Positions 34,379-45,300 of a stretch of DNA of 64,000 nt are shown here, piece by piece. Positions within the stretch are counted from its first letter, which is position 1. Each line of letters opens with the position of its first letter. The stretch is from positions 346,124 to 410,123 of the forward strand of contig JBBRRA010000001.1 in NCBI GenBank assembly GCA_038225475.1. Direction: 5' to 3'. This DNA is from Polymorphobacter_B sp038225475. Lineage in GTDB: Bacteria > Pseudomonadota > Alphaproteobacteria > Sphingomonadales > Sphingomonadaceae. The position numbers and the translations under genes are program-made. The notes below the pieces were generated by a model, which did not search any database, was not told the origin of the DNA, and was given only the letters and a program-made list of their open reading frames with translations.

Positions 34379-35191
34379 TCAGGGCTTGTCGATCGTCACC
34401 TTGAGGAAGGTGGCGGGGATTTCGGTCCGCCCGCCATCGGCGCGATTATGGTGTTCGAACAGCGTGATCAGTTCGGCTTCGAGTTCGACTGCCTTGCCGT
34501 CCTTCGCCGCCGCCTCGAACGCGTTCATCGTCGGCCCGTAATAGTGTTTGAAGGTCTGAAACAGCTCGGCGGGAGGACCCGAAAACCGGAAAATGCAGGT
34601 GTCGCGTTCACACGCGATCCGATCGGCAGGCACGCCCGCCGCGCCGAACCGCGCATGGACATGTTCCTCCAGCCCCCACAACACCGGGCTGATAAAGCCT
34701 TCGGGCGGCGGCGGCGTATAGGCGGCGCTCGTCTTCAAAACCTGCGCGATCAACGTCGGATCGCCGGGGATCCAGTTCCCCATCACAATCCGCCCACCGC
34801 TGCGGGTTACCCGAACCATCTCGCGCGCGACATCGAGCGGGCGAGGCGCAAACATCGCGCCGAAAATACTGACGACTAGATCGAAGCTTTCGTCGGCGAG
34901 ATCGTGCAGCGCCGAGGCATCGCCTTGCTGAAACCGCAGATTGGTAAGACCAGCCTGTGCAGCGCGCGCCGTGCCGGCGGCAACCAGATTTTCGGCGATG
35001 TCGACTCCCAGCACATTGGCATCGAGCGCGGCTGCCGGAAGCGCCGTCGTGCCGTCCCCGCAGCCGAGATCGAGCACATCCATGCCGGGTTCGACTCCGA
35101 GACCGGCAACGAATGTTTGGCCGCTTTCGCGGATCGACTGGGCGATTTTGGTAAAGTCGCCCTTTTCCCAAAGCGCTTTGTTCAAATTCAT
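34379..35191 (-). CDS. class I SAM-dependent methyltransferase
   Basis: The 270-residue protein has a Rossmann methyltransferase core with motif I VLDLGCGDGTTALPAA, an acidic loop GVDIAENLV, and FQQGDASALHDLADESFDLVVSIFGAMF for motifs II and III. The opening NKALWEKGDFTKIAQSIRESG is found in a conserved group of bacterial methyltransferases annotated only generally. The substrate is unknown. It is divergent from the pabB-pabC fusion across a 307-base gap. Confidence 0.9.
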   Translation of the reverse strand: MNLNKALWEKGDFTKIAQSIRESGQTFVAGLGVEPGMDVLDLGCGDGTTALPAAALDANVLGVDIAENLVAAGTARAAQAGLTNLRFQQGDASALHDLADESFDLVVSIFGAMFAPRPLDVAREMVRVTRSGGRIVMGNWIPGDPTLIAQVLKTSAAYTPPPPEGFISPVLWGLEEHVHARFGAAGVPADRIACERDTCIFRFSGPPAELFQTFKHYYGPTMNAFEAAAKDGKAVELEAELITLFEHHNRADGGRTEIPATFLKVTIDKP

Positions 35192-35498
35192 CGAGCCCGC
35201 CTACCGATGTTTGATCCAACGCGAATACTCGGCTCGGATTAACGAATTAGCAAGTTCCATTTTGGGCTTTGGTGGTGAGTGCTACCGCATCCCAACTAAA
35301 GACCAGTTAAGCAGTGCGTGCAGGTCTCTGAAATTACTTGCGACATACTCATCAGTGTCCGGCCGCGACCTATGGGGAGGCTGCCGGTTTTCATGGTACC
35401 GAACCTTCGCATCACCGCAGCCGCCGTGGGCGGATGCGTTGTCGCGCACCCGCCGAAGGTTCGCGCGCGCGCTGGCGTTGTGGCAAGAGCGCGGCATC
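35192..35498. other. AT-richer gap upstream of the pabB-pabC fusion
   Basis: This 307-base gap is notably less GC-rich over its first 200 bases than its neighbours. The pabB frame stays open across it and further upstream, but the translation before the ATG at 35499 has poor codon choice for this genome and no family match. It presumably contains both divergent promoters; I see no other feature. Confidence 0.4.
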
Positions 35499-37229
35499 AT
35501 GGCGTTCGACCCAACCTGTCCGTTCGTGCTGCTCGACGACGCCCGTCCCGGCGGGATTGCGCGATTGTTCACCGGGATCGCCGGCGTGGTCGAGACGGCG
35601 GGGTTCGACGACGTGCGCCCGGCGCTCGCCCGGTTGCGGCACGCCGGTACGGTCGCGGGGTTCATCGGTTTCGAGGCGGGCTTTGCGCTCGAACCGCGGC
35701 TGCGTCCGCTGGCGCGCGACCCGCGCGACGGCTTGCCGCTGCTGTGGTTCGGGCAATTCGCCGACGTGACGACGCTCGACGAGGGTGCGCTTGCCGGGCT
35801 GCTCGGCGACCGGCATGCGGCGATCGGCGCGGTCGATCCGGCGCTCGATGCCACCGACTATGCGGCGGCGGTCGGCGCGGTGCAGGCCCTGATCGCGGCG
35901 GGCGACATCTATCAGGCGAACCTGACGTTTACCGCGCAGGTGGCGACCTTCGGCCATCCGCTGGCGCTGTACCGGGCGCTGCGGGCGGGCCAGGCAGCGC
36001 CCTATGGCGCGCTGATCCATACCGGCAGCGCATGGGTGCTGAGTTTTTCGCCCGAGCTGTTTTTCGAACTGCGCGGGCGGGCGCTGACCACGCGGCCGAT
36101 GAAGGGAACCGCAGCGCGCGGGCCGACGCGTGCCGACGATGACGCCGCCGCAGCCGCGCTCGCCGCCGATCCGAAGAACCGCGCCGAAAACCTGATGATC
36201 GTCGACCTGCTGCGCAACGACCTGTCTCGCGTCGCCGAGCCCGGGTCGGTCGCGGTCCCGGCGCTGTTCGATGTCGAACGCTATCCAACGCTGCTCCAGA
36301 TGACCTCGACGGTGACCGCCGCCGCGCGCCCGCACATCGACGCCGTCGACGTGATCGAGGCGATCTTTCCGTGCGGGTCGATCACCGGCGCGCCCAAGCT
36401 GCGCGCGATGGAGGTCATCGCCGCCGTCGAGCCGCAGCCGCGCGGGCTGTACACCGGCAGCATCGGCAGCATCGATGCGAACGGCGACGCCGCGTTCAAC
36501 GTCGCGATCCGCACGCTGGTCGTCACCGCGCCGGGCAGCGCTCGGCTGGGGCTCGGCGCGGGCATTGTCGCCGACAGCGACCCGGCCGCCGAATGGCACG
36601 AGTGCCTTGCCAAAAGCGCGTTCCTGCAGCGGCGGCGGACACCCGACCTGATCGAGACGATGCGGCTCGACGACGGGCGCATCGCGTTGCTCGACCATCA
36701 CCTCGACCGGCTACGCGCCAGTGCGGCACGGCTCGGCCACCGGCTCGATGCGGCCGCCGTCCGCGCGGCGCTGACCAGCGAGTGCGGCACCGCACGGCTG
36801 CGCCTGCTGCTGTCCCCGACCGGCACGTTCGCGCTCCACCGCAGCCCGCTGCCGGTGCCGCCCGACGGACCGGTGACCATCGCAGCCGTGCCATTGACGG
36901 TCGAGGCGAGCGACTGGCGGCTGCGCCACAAGACCACCGACCGCGGCTTCTACGACGATGCACGGCGCACCAGCGGCGCGTTCGAAATGGTGTTCGTGCT
37001 GCCCGACGGGCACGTCACCGAGGGCAGTTTCACCAGCATCTTCGTGCCGCGTGGCGGCGTGCTGCTGACCCCGCCCGCCGCTGCCGGGCTGTTGTCAGGC
37101 GTGCTGCGCGCGGCGCTGCTGGCGAGCGGCGACGCGGTCGAAGCGCCGATTGCCGTTGCCGACCTTGGCAGCGGTTTCTTCATCGGCAATGCACTGCGCG
37201 GGTTGCTCCCCGCCCGTTTGCGCGGCTAG
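35499..37229 (+). CDS. pabB: fused aminodeoxychorismate synthase component I and aminodeoxychorismate lyase
   Basis: The 576-residue bifunctional protein serves folate synthesis. Residues about 1-340 are a PabB chorismate-binding domain with GDIYQANLTFTAQV, TRPMKGTAARGPT, ENLMIVDLLRNDLSRV and IFPCGSITGAPKLRAMEVI. Residues about 350-576 are a PLP-dependent class IV aminotransferase-fold lyase (PabC): LIETMRLDDGRIALLDHHLDRL, RLRLLLSPTG, KTTDRGFYDDARR, and EGSFTSIFV. It would convert chorismate plus ammonia to 4-aminobenzoate and pyruvate with PabA. The ATG at 35499 is the first fitting start, though its ribosome site is weak. The aminotransferase gene follows 28 bases later. Confidence 0.93.
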   Translation: MAFDPTCPFVLLDDARPGGIARLFTGIAGVVETAGFDDVRPALARLRHAGTVAGFIGFEAGFALEPRLRPLARDPRDGLPLLWFGQFADVTTLDEGALAGLLGDRHAAIGAVDPALDATDYAAAVGAVQALIAAGDIYQANLTFTAQVATFGHPLALYRALRAGQAAPYGALIHTGSAWVLSFSPELFFELRGRALTTRPMKGTAARGPTRADDDAAAAALAADPKNRAENLMIVDLLRNDLSRVAEPGSVAVPALFDVERYPTLLQMTSTVTAAARPHIDAVDVIEAIFPCGSITGAPKLRAMEVIAAVEPQPRGLYTGSIGSIDANGDAAFNVAIRTLVVTAPGSARLGLGAGIVADSDPAAEWHECLAKSAFLQRRRTPDLIETMRLDDGRIALLDHHLDRLRASAARLGHRLDAAAVRAALTSECGTARLRLLLSPTGTFALHRSPLPVPPDGPVTIAAVPLTVEASDWRLRHKTTDRGFYDDARRTSGAFEMVFVLPDGHVTEGSFTSIFVPRGGVLLTPPAAAGLLSGVLRAALLASGDAVEAPIAVADLGSGFFIGNALRGLLPARLRG

Positions 37230-37257
37230 AACGCCGCCGTACCGAAGGACCACGCCC

Positions 37258-38460
37258 ATGCCCCTGCTCTCTGCCGCGATTCAGCGTATCCAGCCCTCGC
37301 CGACCATTGCGGTCACCAACCGTGCGGCCGAGCTGAAGGCGCAGGGGCGCGACATTATCGGGCTGGGCGCGGGCGAGCCCGACTTCGACACGCCCGATTT
37401 CGTCAAGGACGCCGCGATCGCCGCGATCCGCGCGGGCAAGACCAAATACACCATCGTCGACGGCATCCCCGAGCTGAAGGATGCGATCGCCGCCAAGTTC
37501 AAGCGCGACAATGGGCTGACCTATGCGCGCGACCAGATCAGCGTCAACGTCGGCGGCAAGCACACGATCTTCAACGCGATGATGGCGACGCTCGATCCCG
37601 GCGACGAGGTGGTGATCCCGGCGCCGTATTGGGTCAGCTATCCCGACATCGTGCTGTTGACCGGCGCGACGCCGGTGATCGTGCCGTGCGGGATCGACGC
37701 GGGGTTCAAGCTGACGCCCGCGCAGCTCGAGGCGGCAATCACGCCGGCGACCAAGTGGCTGATCTTCAATTCGCCGTCGAACCCGACCGGGGCGGCGTAC
37801 AGCCGCGCCGAGCTGGCCGCGCTCGCCGAAGTGCTGGTCCGCCACCCGCATGTGCATATCCTGTCCGACGACATGTACGAGCATATCGTCTATGACGGCT
37901 TCGAGTTCACTACGCTCGCGCAGGTCGAACCGGCGCTGTACGAGCGCACGCTGACAGTCAACGGCGCATCGAAGGCCTATGCGATGACCGGCTGGCGGAT
38001 CGGTTTCGCGGGCGGCCCTGCGCCGATCATCAAGGCGATGGCCAAAATCCAGTCGCAATCGACGTCGAACCCCGACTCGATCGCGCAATGGGCGGTCACC
38101 GCCGCGCTGAACGGCCCGCAGGATTTTCTGATCGAGCGTAACGCAGCGTTCGCCAAGCGCCGCGACCTTGTGGTGTCGATGCTCAACCAGACGCCGGGGC
38201 TGCGCTGCCCACGGCCGCAAGGCGCTTTCTATGTCTATCCTGATTGCAGTGGGCTAATCGGCAAGCGCACGCCGGCGGGCGGCACGCTGACCGACGACGA
38301 AGCAGTCGCCGCGTACTTCCTCGACACCGAGGGCGTTGCCGTTGTCCACGGTGCGGCGTTCGGCGGGTCGCCGGCGTTTCGCATCAGCTATGCAACCGCC
38401 GATACCGTGCTCGAGGAAGCCTGCACGCGCATTCAGCGTGCGGTCGGCAAACTGACCTAG
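37258..38460 (+). CDS. pyridoxal phosphate aspartate aminotransferase
   Basis: The 400-residue fold-type I aminotransferase shows LGAGEPDFDTPDFVKDAAIAAI, the substrate region NVGGKHTIFNAMMATLDPGDEVVIPAPYWVSYPD, the cofactor-binding NSPSNPTGAAY and ILSDDMYEHIVYDG, and the PLP lysine in VNGASKAYAMTGWRIGF. It matches the alphaproteobacterial aspartate aminotransferase that may also use prephenate. The ATG at 37258 follows GAAGGAC. Its TAG stop overlaps, out of phase by one base, the stop of the convergent TonB receptor gene. Confidence 0.95.
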   Translation: MPLLSAAIQRIQPSPTIAVTNRAAELKAQGRDIIGLGAGEPDFDTPDFVKDAAIAAIRAGKTKYTIVDGIPELKDAIAAKFKRDNGLTYARDQISVNVGGKHTIFNAMMATLDPGDEVVIPAPYWVSYPDIVLLTGATPVIVPCGIDAGFKLTPAQLEAAITPATKWLIFNSPSNPTGAAYSRAELAALAEVLVRHPHVHILSDDMYEHIVYDGFEFTTLAQVEPALYERTLTVNGASKAYAMTGWRIGFAGGPAPIIKAMAKIQSQSTSNPDSIAQWAVTAALNGPQDFLIERNAAFAKRRDLVVSMLNQTPGLRCPRPQGAFYVYPDCSGLIGKRTPAGGTLTDDEAVAAYFLDTEGVAVVHGAAFGGSPAFRISYATADTVLEEACTRIQRAVGKLT

Positions 38461-40880
38461 AATTTCGCGCTGATCGTGCCGAACCACTGGCGCGGTGCGA
38501 GCGGGAATTCGTTGAACGTGCCCGACGCCGCGCCGATGCTCAGCGTCGACGCCGCGGTGGTGTTGGTCAGGTTGGTGACATTCAGGCTGACGGTTGCACT
38601 GCGGACCACGCTGTTCGCCGGCACCGGCACATTGACCGCAAGGCGCGCCGCCAGCGTGAAGAACCCCGGCACCGACAGGTCGTTGGTATAGGTCGCAAAG
38701 CGCTTGCCGGTATAGTCGCCGACCAGTTGAACATCGACGATGCCGTAATTTGCCGAGGCGACGAACTTGTTGAGCCAATCGGGCGAGCCCGGCACTTTCT
38801 TGCCCGCCGTGCCGATCACGACCGGCGGCACGCCGACGCTGTAGTTATCCTGATAGCGCGAGTTGTTGTACGACACCGCGTCGTACAACGAGAAGTGCGA
38901 GCCGAAGTGCAGCGTTCCGGCAAGATCGATGCCGTCGGTCTTGACGCTGCCGACGTTGGCGATAACGGCGGCACCGCTGATGATCGAGGTAATCACCACC
39001 GTCGGGCTGATCGACAGCAAACGGTTGCTGAAATCGACATGGTAATAGCTGAGCTGGCCTTCGAAGCCGGTGATCGGCCCAAAGCTGAACGACCGTTGCG
39101 AGCGGATGCCGGCTTCATAGGTCCAGCTGGTTTCGGGCTGGACGGTCGCCTTGAAGGCGTCGAACACCTGCTGGCTGCCGAGCGCGAACGGCGACAGGCC
39201 GCTGGCTGCGGTGGTCTGGAACTGGCGGACGTTCTTTTGCGCGTTGGCAAAAATCTGCTCGTGCCCGGTCGCATCCCACAGCACGCCAAGCTGCGGCAGG
39301 AACGCCTTGTCGGTATTGATGCGCCCGACCGGCAGCGCGCTCGAGTTCGAGAACGACCCTGGGATCGGCTGCACCGGCACCGTCTGGCTGGCCTTTTGAA
39401 ACGTGCTTTTGAACCCGGCGAGCACGGTCAGCGTCGGCAGCACATGCCAGCTGTCCTGGATATGCGTCTGGATTTCATCGACGCGCACTTCGCTGCCATA
39501 TTGCGTGATCAGCGGTGCCTCGTAATCGTGCGGGCGCGTATAGGGCGATGTCGGCTTGGTAACGTCGAGCGCGTACCAGCGCCGGAACGCCGACGAGCTT
39601 TGATGCTCGTACCAGCCGCCGAGCTCGATCTGATGATCGCCGAGGTCGACACGCAATGCCGAAACGACGCCTTCGCGGTCGATCCGATACTCGGTGGTGC
39701 GCGACGCAAACCCCGACCCGCCGAAGATTGTCGTCAACCGCGCGAGGTTCGCCGGGCTGGTCGCCGAGCCGGTGCCGGGGAAGTAGAACGAGAACAGCCC
39801 CGGCAGACCGGCGACGTTGATCGGCCCGGCAACCACGCCGACGCCGTCGTCGTGATGATAATAGGGCTGCACCGACAACGTGATCTTGTCGCTCAGCTTG
39901 GCATCATATTTTGCATAGGCGAGATAGTCGGTGCGCTGCGCATCGCTGTAATAGTTGCGATAGTTCGGCCCCGCCGCCGCATAGGCGCCGCTCGACAGAT
40001 ACGTCAGCGCACCGGCAAAATCGGGGTAGAGAAACGGTCGCGCATAGGGCGCGGTTGCCCGGTTTGCGGGGGTGATGACGGTCGCGTCCTCATTGGGTTC
40101 GGTCTTGTCCGAATACGCGAGATAGACGGTCAGCTTACCCGCTGCGCCGTCATGGACGAACTTGGCGTTCGCCTGATAGCCACCCTGCTTGCCGTTGAAA
40201 TCCCATGCGCGCGCATCCTGCCGGACGCCCGACAGATACAGCGAGTTGCCGTTGCCGAAGGTGCCGCTGTCGACGCGTACATAGGTGCGGAGCGCCGAGT
40301 AGCTCCCGAAGGTCTGCGCGATCATCGCACCGCGCTGCGCCGACGGATCGCTCGAAAACGTATCGATGGTGCCGCCGAGGTTGCTCGTCGAGGCGGTGCC
40401 GAGGTCGCCCGCACCGCTGGCCAATGTCACGCGCCCGACATTTTCGGAGATGATCGCGCGTTGCGGCGACAGGCCGTTGTAGTTGCCATATTGCTGGTCG
40501 CCGAGCGGCACGCCGTCGAGCGTGTAGCCGAGCTGCTGCTGGTTGAAGCCGTGGATGAACAGCGAGATATTCTGCTCGTTGTTGCCCCACGGATCGGCCG
40601 TCAGATAGGTCACGCCAGGCAGCGTCTGGATGGCCTTGAGCGGGCTGACGCCGGCTAGGATCTTCTGGATTTCAGGACCGGTGACCTGCGTCACCGAGCG
40701 CGTCGTGCGGCCGGTGACGATAATCGTGTCGGCACTGTCGTCGGCGGCAGCGCTATCGGCCGGCACCGCAGCGACGGCATCGGCAACAGCATCGGCCGCG
40801 CGTGCAGGAGCGGCGGCCAGCAGCGCCAGCGTTGCGACCGAAGCCAGCCATGTGGCCGACTGTTGCCTGGAAACCGTCAT
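38457..40880 (-). CDS. TonB-dependent outer membrane receptor
   Basis: The product of about 807 residues starts MTVSRQQSATWLASVATLAL and has a signal peptide cut after APARAADA. The plug domain includes VTGPEIQKILAGVSPLKAIQTLPGVTYLT, LFIHGFNQQQLGYTLDGVPLGDQQYG and GAGDLGTASTSNLGGTIDTFS; the rest is a 22-strand barrel ending in QWFGTISAKF with the usual C-terminal Phe. It imports an unknown ligand using TonB energy. An alternative GTG start lies nine bases upstream at 40889; I prefer ATG 40880 because GGGGTGA precedes it. No transport genes are adjacent to hint at the ligand. Confidence 0.94.
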   Translation of the reverse strand: MTVSRQQSATWLASVATLALLAAAPARAADAVADAVAAVPADSAAADDSADTIIVTGRTTRSVTQVTGPEIQKILAGVSPLKAIQTLPGVTYLTADPWGNNEQNISLFIHGFNQQQLGYTLDGVPLGDQQYGNYNGLSPQRAIISENVGRVTLASGAGDLGTASTSNLGGTIDTFSSDPSAQRGAMIAQTFGSYSALRTYVRVDSGTFGNGNSLYLSGVRQDARAWDFNGKQGGYQANAKFVHDGAAGKLTVYLAYSDKTEPNEDATVITPANRATAPYARPFLYPDFAGALTYLSSGAYAAAGPNYRNYYSDAQRTDYLAYAKYDAKLSDKITLSVQPYYHHDDGVGVVAGPINVAGLPGLFSFYFPGTGSATSPANLARLTTIFGGSGFASRTTEYRIDREGVVSALRVDLGDHQIELGGWYEHQSSSAFRRWYALDVTKPTSPYTRPHDYEAPLITQYGSEVRVDEIQTHIQDSWHVLPTLTVLAGFKSTFQKASQTVPVQPIPGSFSNSSALPVGRINTDKAFLPQLGVLWDATGHEQIFANAQKNVRQFQTTAASGLSPFALGSQQVFDAFKATVQPETSWTYEAGIRSQRSFSFGPITGFEGQLSYYHVDFSNRLLSISPTVVITSIISGAAVIANVGSVKTDGIDLAGTLHFGSHFSLYDAVSYNNSRYQDNYSVGVPPVVIGTAGKKVPGSPDWLNKFVASANYGIVDVQLVGDYTGKRFATYTNDLSVPGFFTLAARLAVNVPVPANSVVRSATVSLNVTNLTNTTAASTLSIGAASGTFNEFPLAPRQWFGTISAKF

Positions 40881-41019
40881 CGCATTCACCCCGTCCGCCG
40901 CACCAAAATCGTTGCGCAGCCGGACAGCTAGGGTGGCTTTGCGGCGGCGGTGTTACAGTCAGGCGAAGCTTTGGCGACGGCGGCGGCGATCCGAGGAGGC
41001 GTTGCAGTGCAGCAACAGC

Positions 41020-42342
41020 CTAAAGCGCGACACTTGCCGAATGGATCGCCAGCCCGACCAGCCCGCCGATCACCGTGCCGTTGATGCGGATATATTGCAG
41101 GTCGCGCCCGACGGCATCCTCGAGCTTGGCGGTGACCGTCGCGGCGTCCCAGCCTCCGATCGTGTCGCTGACCAGCGTGACGATCGCGTCGCCGTAATCG
41201 TTGACCAGCCCCACCACGGCACGGCGCACGTGCAGGTTGATCGCGGCACGCAGCTGCGGATCGCCCTCCAGCGTGCGGCCAAGGCTGGCGGCGGCGGCGG
41301 CGAACTGGCTCGCGCCGCGGCTCGCGGGATCGGTAACGATGCGCAGCAGCGCGGTGCGCGCCTGCGTCCACAACCCGTCGAGCCATGCGCCGAGCTGCGG
41401 ATTGGCGATCAGGTCGGCCTTGAACCCTTCGACCTTGGCCTGCGTCTCGGGGAAGTGCCGCAGGTCGAAGGCAAAGTCGCGCAGCCGATCGGTGATGCCG
41501 CGCCGCAACGGATGATCGGGATCGGCGGCAACGTCGTGGAGCAGCGTGCGCAGCGCCGCGATGATCGAATCGGCGACGCGGTCATCGACCGACGCCAGCC
41601 GCAGCAGCCACGCGGTGCGGTCGTGGACCATATCGCGGATCATGCTTTCCTGCGCATCGAGCGCGCGCGCCGCCCATTGCACCGCCGCGTCGATCACCGG
41701 CTCGTGGCGGTTGCCGTCGATCGCGGCATCGACCGCGCTCGCGACCAGCGGCGCCAGCTGCATCGACTTCAGCCGCGTGGTCGCGGCATCCTTGAGGATT
41801 CCGGCGATCGCGTCATGGTCGAGCGCCTCGACGAGCCGCGCCACCAACTGCCCCAACCCGCGCCGCCGCCTGCCGCTGCGGCTGGCGTCCGCCGGCCGGG
41901 TCAACCACCGTGCGGCAGCGGCGGCGACGTCAAACCCCTCGAGCCGCCGGGCAACGACCTGGGGGGTAAGGAAATTATCCTTGAGGAAGCTCGCAAGGCT
42001 CGCGCCGATGCGGTCCTTGTTGTTGGGAATGATCGCGGTGTGCGGGATCGGCAGCCCGAGCGGGTGGCGAAACAGCGCCGTCACCGCGAACCAATCTGCC
42101 AGCCCGCCAACCATCGACGCCTCGGCGAACGCCCGGACATAGCCCAGCCACGGAAAGGCGGGCTGAAAATGCGTCGCGGCAAGGAACACCCCCGCCATCA
42201 CCACGAGCAGCAGCGTCGCGATCAGCCGCATCCGGTGGAACGGCGTATCCGCAAGCTCGAACGGTTTGAGGGCGACGCGCAGCCGGCGGGTCCTATTCCG
42301 CCGGCACGGGCGACGGCACCGGGGCCTTGCCCTCGCCGCCAT
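41020..42342 (-). CDS. DUF445 family membrane protein
   Basis: The protein of up to 440 residues has the DUF445 layout: an N-terminal membrane helix (MRLIATLLLVVMAGVFLAATHF), the signature YVRAFAEASMVGGLADWFAVTALFRHPLGLPIPHTAIIPNNKDRIG, long amphipathic helices, and a C-terminal helix GTVIGGLVGLAIHSASVAL. The function is unknown. The start is uncertain: the ATG at 42342 lies within the RND gene end and its first 22 residues look like frame shadow; the conserved part begins near PFELADTPFHRM, and an internal ATG is at 42231. A non-ATG start between them is possible. Confidence 0.86.
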   Translation of the reverse strand: MAARARPRCRRPCRRNRTRRLRVALKPFELADTPFHRMRLIATLLLVVMAGVFLAATHFQPAFPWLGYVRAFAEASMVGGLADWFAVTALFRHPLGLPIPHTAIIPNNKDRIGASLASFLKDNFLTPQVVARRLEGFDVAAAAARWLTRPADASRSGRRRRGLGQLVARLVEALDHDAIAGILKDAATTRLKSMQLAPLVASAVDAAIDGNRHEPVIDAAVQWAARALDAQESMIRDMVHDRTAWLLRLASVDDRVADSIIAALRTLLHDVAADPDHPLRRGITDRLRDFAFDLRHFPETQAKVEGFKADLIANPQLGAWLDGLWTQARTALLRIVTDPASRGASQFAAAAASLGRTLEGDPQLRAAINLHVRRAVVGLVNDYGDAIVTLVSDTIGGWDAATVTAKLEDAVGRDLQYIRINGTVIGGLVGLAIHSASVAL

Positions 42343-45300
42343 TGGTGAACGCCCGCCCGAAGCGCGGGGCCAGCCAGCGTTCGAGATCGTCGGCGAGCGT
42401 AAACCCGGCCGGTACGATGATCAGCGTGAGGATCGTCGACAGCGTCAGCCCGCCGATGACCGCCACCGCCATCGGCCCGCGGAACGACGAGTCGCCGCCC
42501 AAACCGAGCGCGATCGGGGCCATGCCGGCCACCATTGCGATCGTGGTCATCACGATCGGTTGCGCGCGCTTGTGCCCGGCATCGAGGATCGCAGTGACGC
42601 GATCGACGCCCATCCGCATCTCCTCGATCGCGAAGTCGACGAGCAGGATCGAGTTTTTGGCGACGATTCCGAACAGCATCAACATGCCGATCAGCACCGG
42701 CATCGTGATCGCCATGCCGCACGCCATCAGCGCGAGCACCGCACCGAGCGGTGCCAGCAACAGCGACCCCATGTTGACGAACGGCGGCAGCGCGCGGCGG
42801 TAGAGGAGCACCAGCACAGCGAACACCATCAGGACGCCCGACACGATCGCGAGCACGAAATTTGAGGCGAGCTCTTCCTGGAACTCGGCGTCGCCGGTCT
42901 TCACCTCCTGCACACCAGCGGGCAGATTCTTGAACGCCGGGAGCGCATAGACCGCCTTGAAGCCGTCGCCGCTGACCACACCGGGCTTGAGATCGGCCCC
43001 GATGACCATGCGGCGCGTCTGGTTATAGCGGCGGATCTTGGTCGGGCCTTCGCCGAAGTGGATGTCGGCGACGACCTTGAGCGGCACCGCGCCCCCGGTT
43101 GCGGTCGGCACCGGCAGGTTTTCGATCGTCGACAGATCGCGGCGCGCGCTGTCGACCAGCGAGACGCGGATCGGGATCTGCCGGTCGGATAGCGAGAATT
43201 TCGCAAGGTTCTGCGGAATATCGCCCAGCGTCGCGATCCGGATCGTCTGGCTGAGGCTGGCGACCGAAACCCCAAGCGATGCCGCGACGTCGAGGCGCGG
43301 CGCAATGACGATCTCGGGTCGGTTCAGGTCGCCGTCGATGCGTGCGTCGCGGAGCGCGCTCAACCCCTGCATCTGCTGCTCGAGCTTGTGCGCCGCGGCG
43401 TTAAGCGCGACGGGGTCGTCACCGGCCAGCATGATCGTCACATCGCGGCCATTGCCGAAGCCCTGGCTTTGATAGCTGATCCGTGCATCGGCGATCCGCG
43501 GGAACAGCGCGGCGGTGCGCCGTTCGAACTCGACAGTCGACGCCTTGCGGACCGGATGATCCTTCAGGTTGATGTTGATCGTGGCGATGCGGATATCGTC
43601 GTTGTCGCCGACAGCGGTGAACATCTGATCGACTTCGGGCTGCTGCACCAACAGCGCCTCGACCTGTTTTGCAACGCGCGCCGTATCCTCGAGCCGGACA
43701 CCGGGCGGCAGCTCGATCTTGACCGTGCTGGTCCCCGAATCGAATGGCGGCTGGAACGCGCTCGGCATCTGCATGAACAGGAACACCGTCAGCACGAACG
43801 ACAGCGCGCCCGCGCCGATCGTCTTCCAGCGGTTGCGCAACGTCCATTGCAGGAACGCGAGGTAGCGTTGCATCAACCGGCCCTCGCCGTGCGCCTGCTG
43901 GCCGTGCGGTTTGAGGAAATAGGCGGCGGCAAGCGGCGTGATCAACCGCGCGACCATCAGCGAGACGAGCACCGCCGATGCGACGGTCAGACCGAACTGC
44001 TTGAAGAACTGCCCCGAAATGCCGCCCATGAAACTGACCGGCAGGAATACCGCGACGATCGCCATGGTAGTGGCAACCACCGCCAGCCCGATCTCGTCCG
44101 CCGCCTCGAGCGCCGCCTGATAGGGCGATTTACCCATCCGCATATGCCGGACGATATTCTCGATTTCGACGATGGCATCATCGACGAGGATGCCCGCGAC
44201 GAGGCCGAGCGCCAGCAGCGAAATCGTATTCAGCGTAAACCCCATCAGGTCCATCAGCCAGAAGGCCGGGATGGCCGACAACGGGATCGCCAGCGCCGAA
44301 ATCACCGTCGCGCGCCAGTCGCGGAGGAAAAGAAACACCACAATCACCGCAAGGACTGCGCCCTCGACCATCGCCTCGATCGACGAATTATACTGCATCT
44401 TGGTGTATTTGACCGACGTCTGGAACAGCTTGAACTTGACCTTGGGATTTTCCTTGCTGATCTGCGCCAGCGCTGCCTCGACCTTGGCATAGACGGTGAC
44501 CTCGGATGCGCCCTTCGCCTTGCTGACGTAAAACGATGTCACCTGACGACCGTTAAGCGTCGCCTGCGAACGCTGTTCGGCGTTGCTGTCGCGAATGTCG
44601 GCGACGTCACCCAGCCGGATCGAGCGCCCGCCGCTCAGCATGATCTGCGTCGCCGCGAGCGTTTCCGCCGTCTTTGCGCCGCCAAGCACGCGCACCGCCT
44701 GTTCCGACCCTGCGACTTCGGCACGCCCGCCCGGCGCATCGATGTTGAGCTGGCGCAGCTCGTTGTTGATCTGCGCGGCCGTAATACCGAACGCCTGCAG
44801 CCGCGCCGGGTCGAGCAGGATGCGGATTTCGCGCGTCACGCCGCCCCAGCGCCCGACCCCCGAAATGCCGTTGATCGCGAGCAGCCGCTTGGTGACGGTG
44901 TTGTCGACAAACCAGCTCAGTTGCTCGAGCGTCATATCGGTCGTCGAAACGGTATATTGCGCGATCGGTCCGCCCTCGGTGTCCTGACGCTGGACGACCG
45001 GCTCCTGAATGCCGTCGGGCAGTTCCGAACGGATCTTGCTGACCGCGTCGCGCACGTCGCTGACGGCGCGGTCGACCGGCGTGCCGACCTGGAATTCGAT
45101 CTGCACGAACGATGAACCTTCGGTGGTCCAGCTCGACTCGCGCTTGACGCTCCCGATCGACGCCACTGCGCCTTCGACGCGCTGGGTGATCTGCTTTTCC
45201 ATCTCGGTCGGCGACGCCCCCGGCTGCGAGACGTTGACGCTGACCACCGGAAAACTGATGTCGGGCATGTTGTTGACCTGCAGGCCCATGAACGACGCGA

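Noticed and set aside
34941..35498. Upstream extension of the pabB frame by 186 codons
   Set aside because: Most of it is antisense to the methyltransferase gene; PabB homology begins at the ATG at 35499.
38244..40658. 804-codon plus-strand frame
   Set aside because: It is a shadow of the TonB receptor gene on the other strand; the translation is Arg/Asp-rich noise, while the minus frame has a signal peptide, plug and C-terminal Phe.
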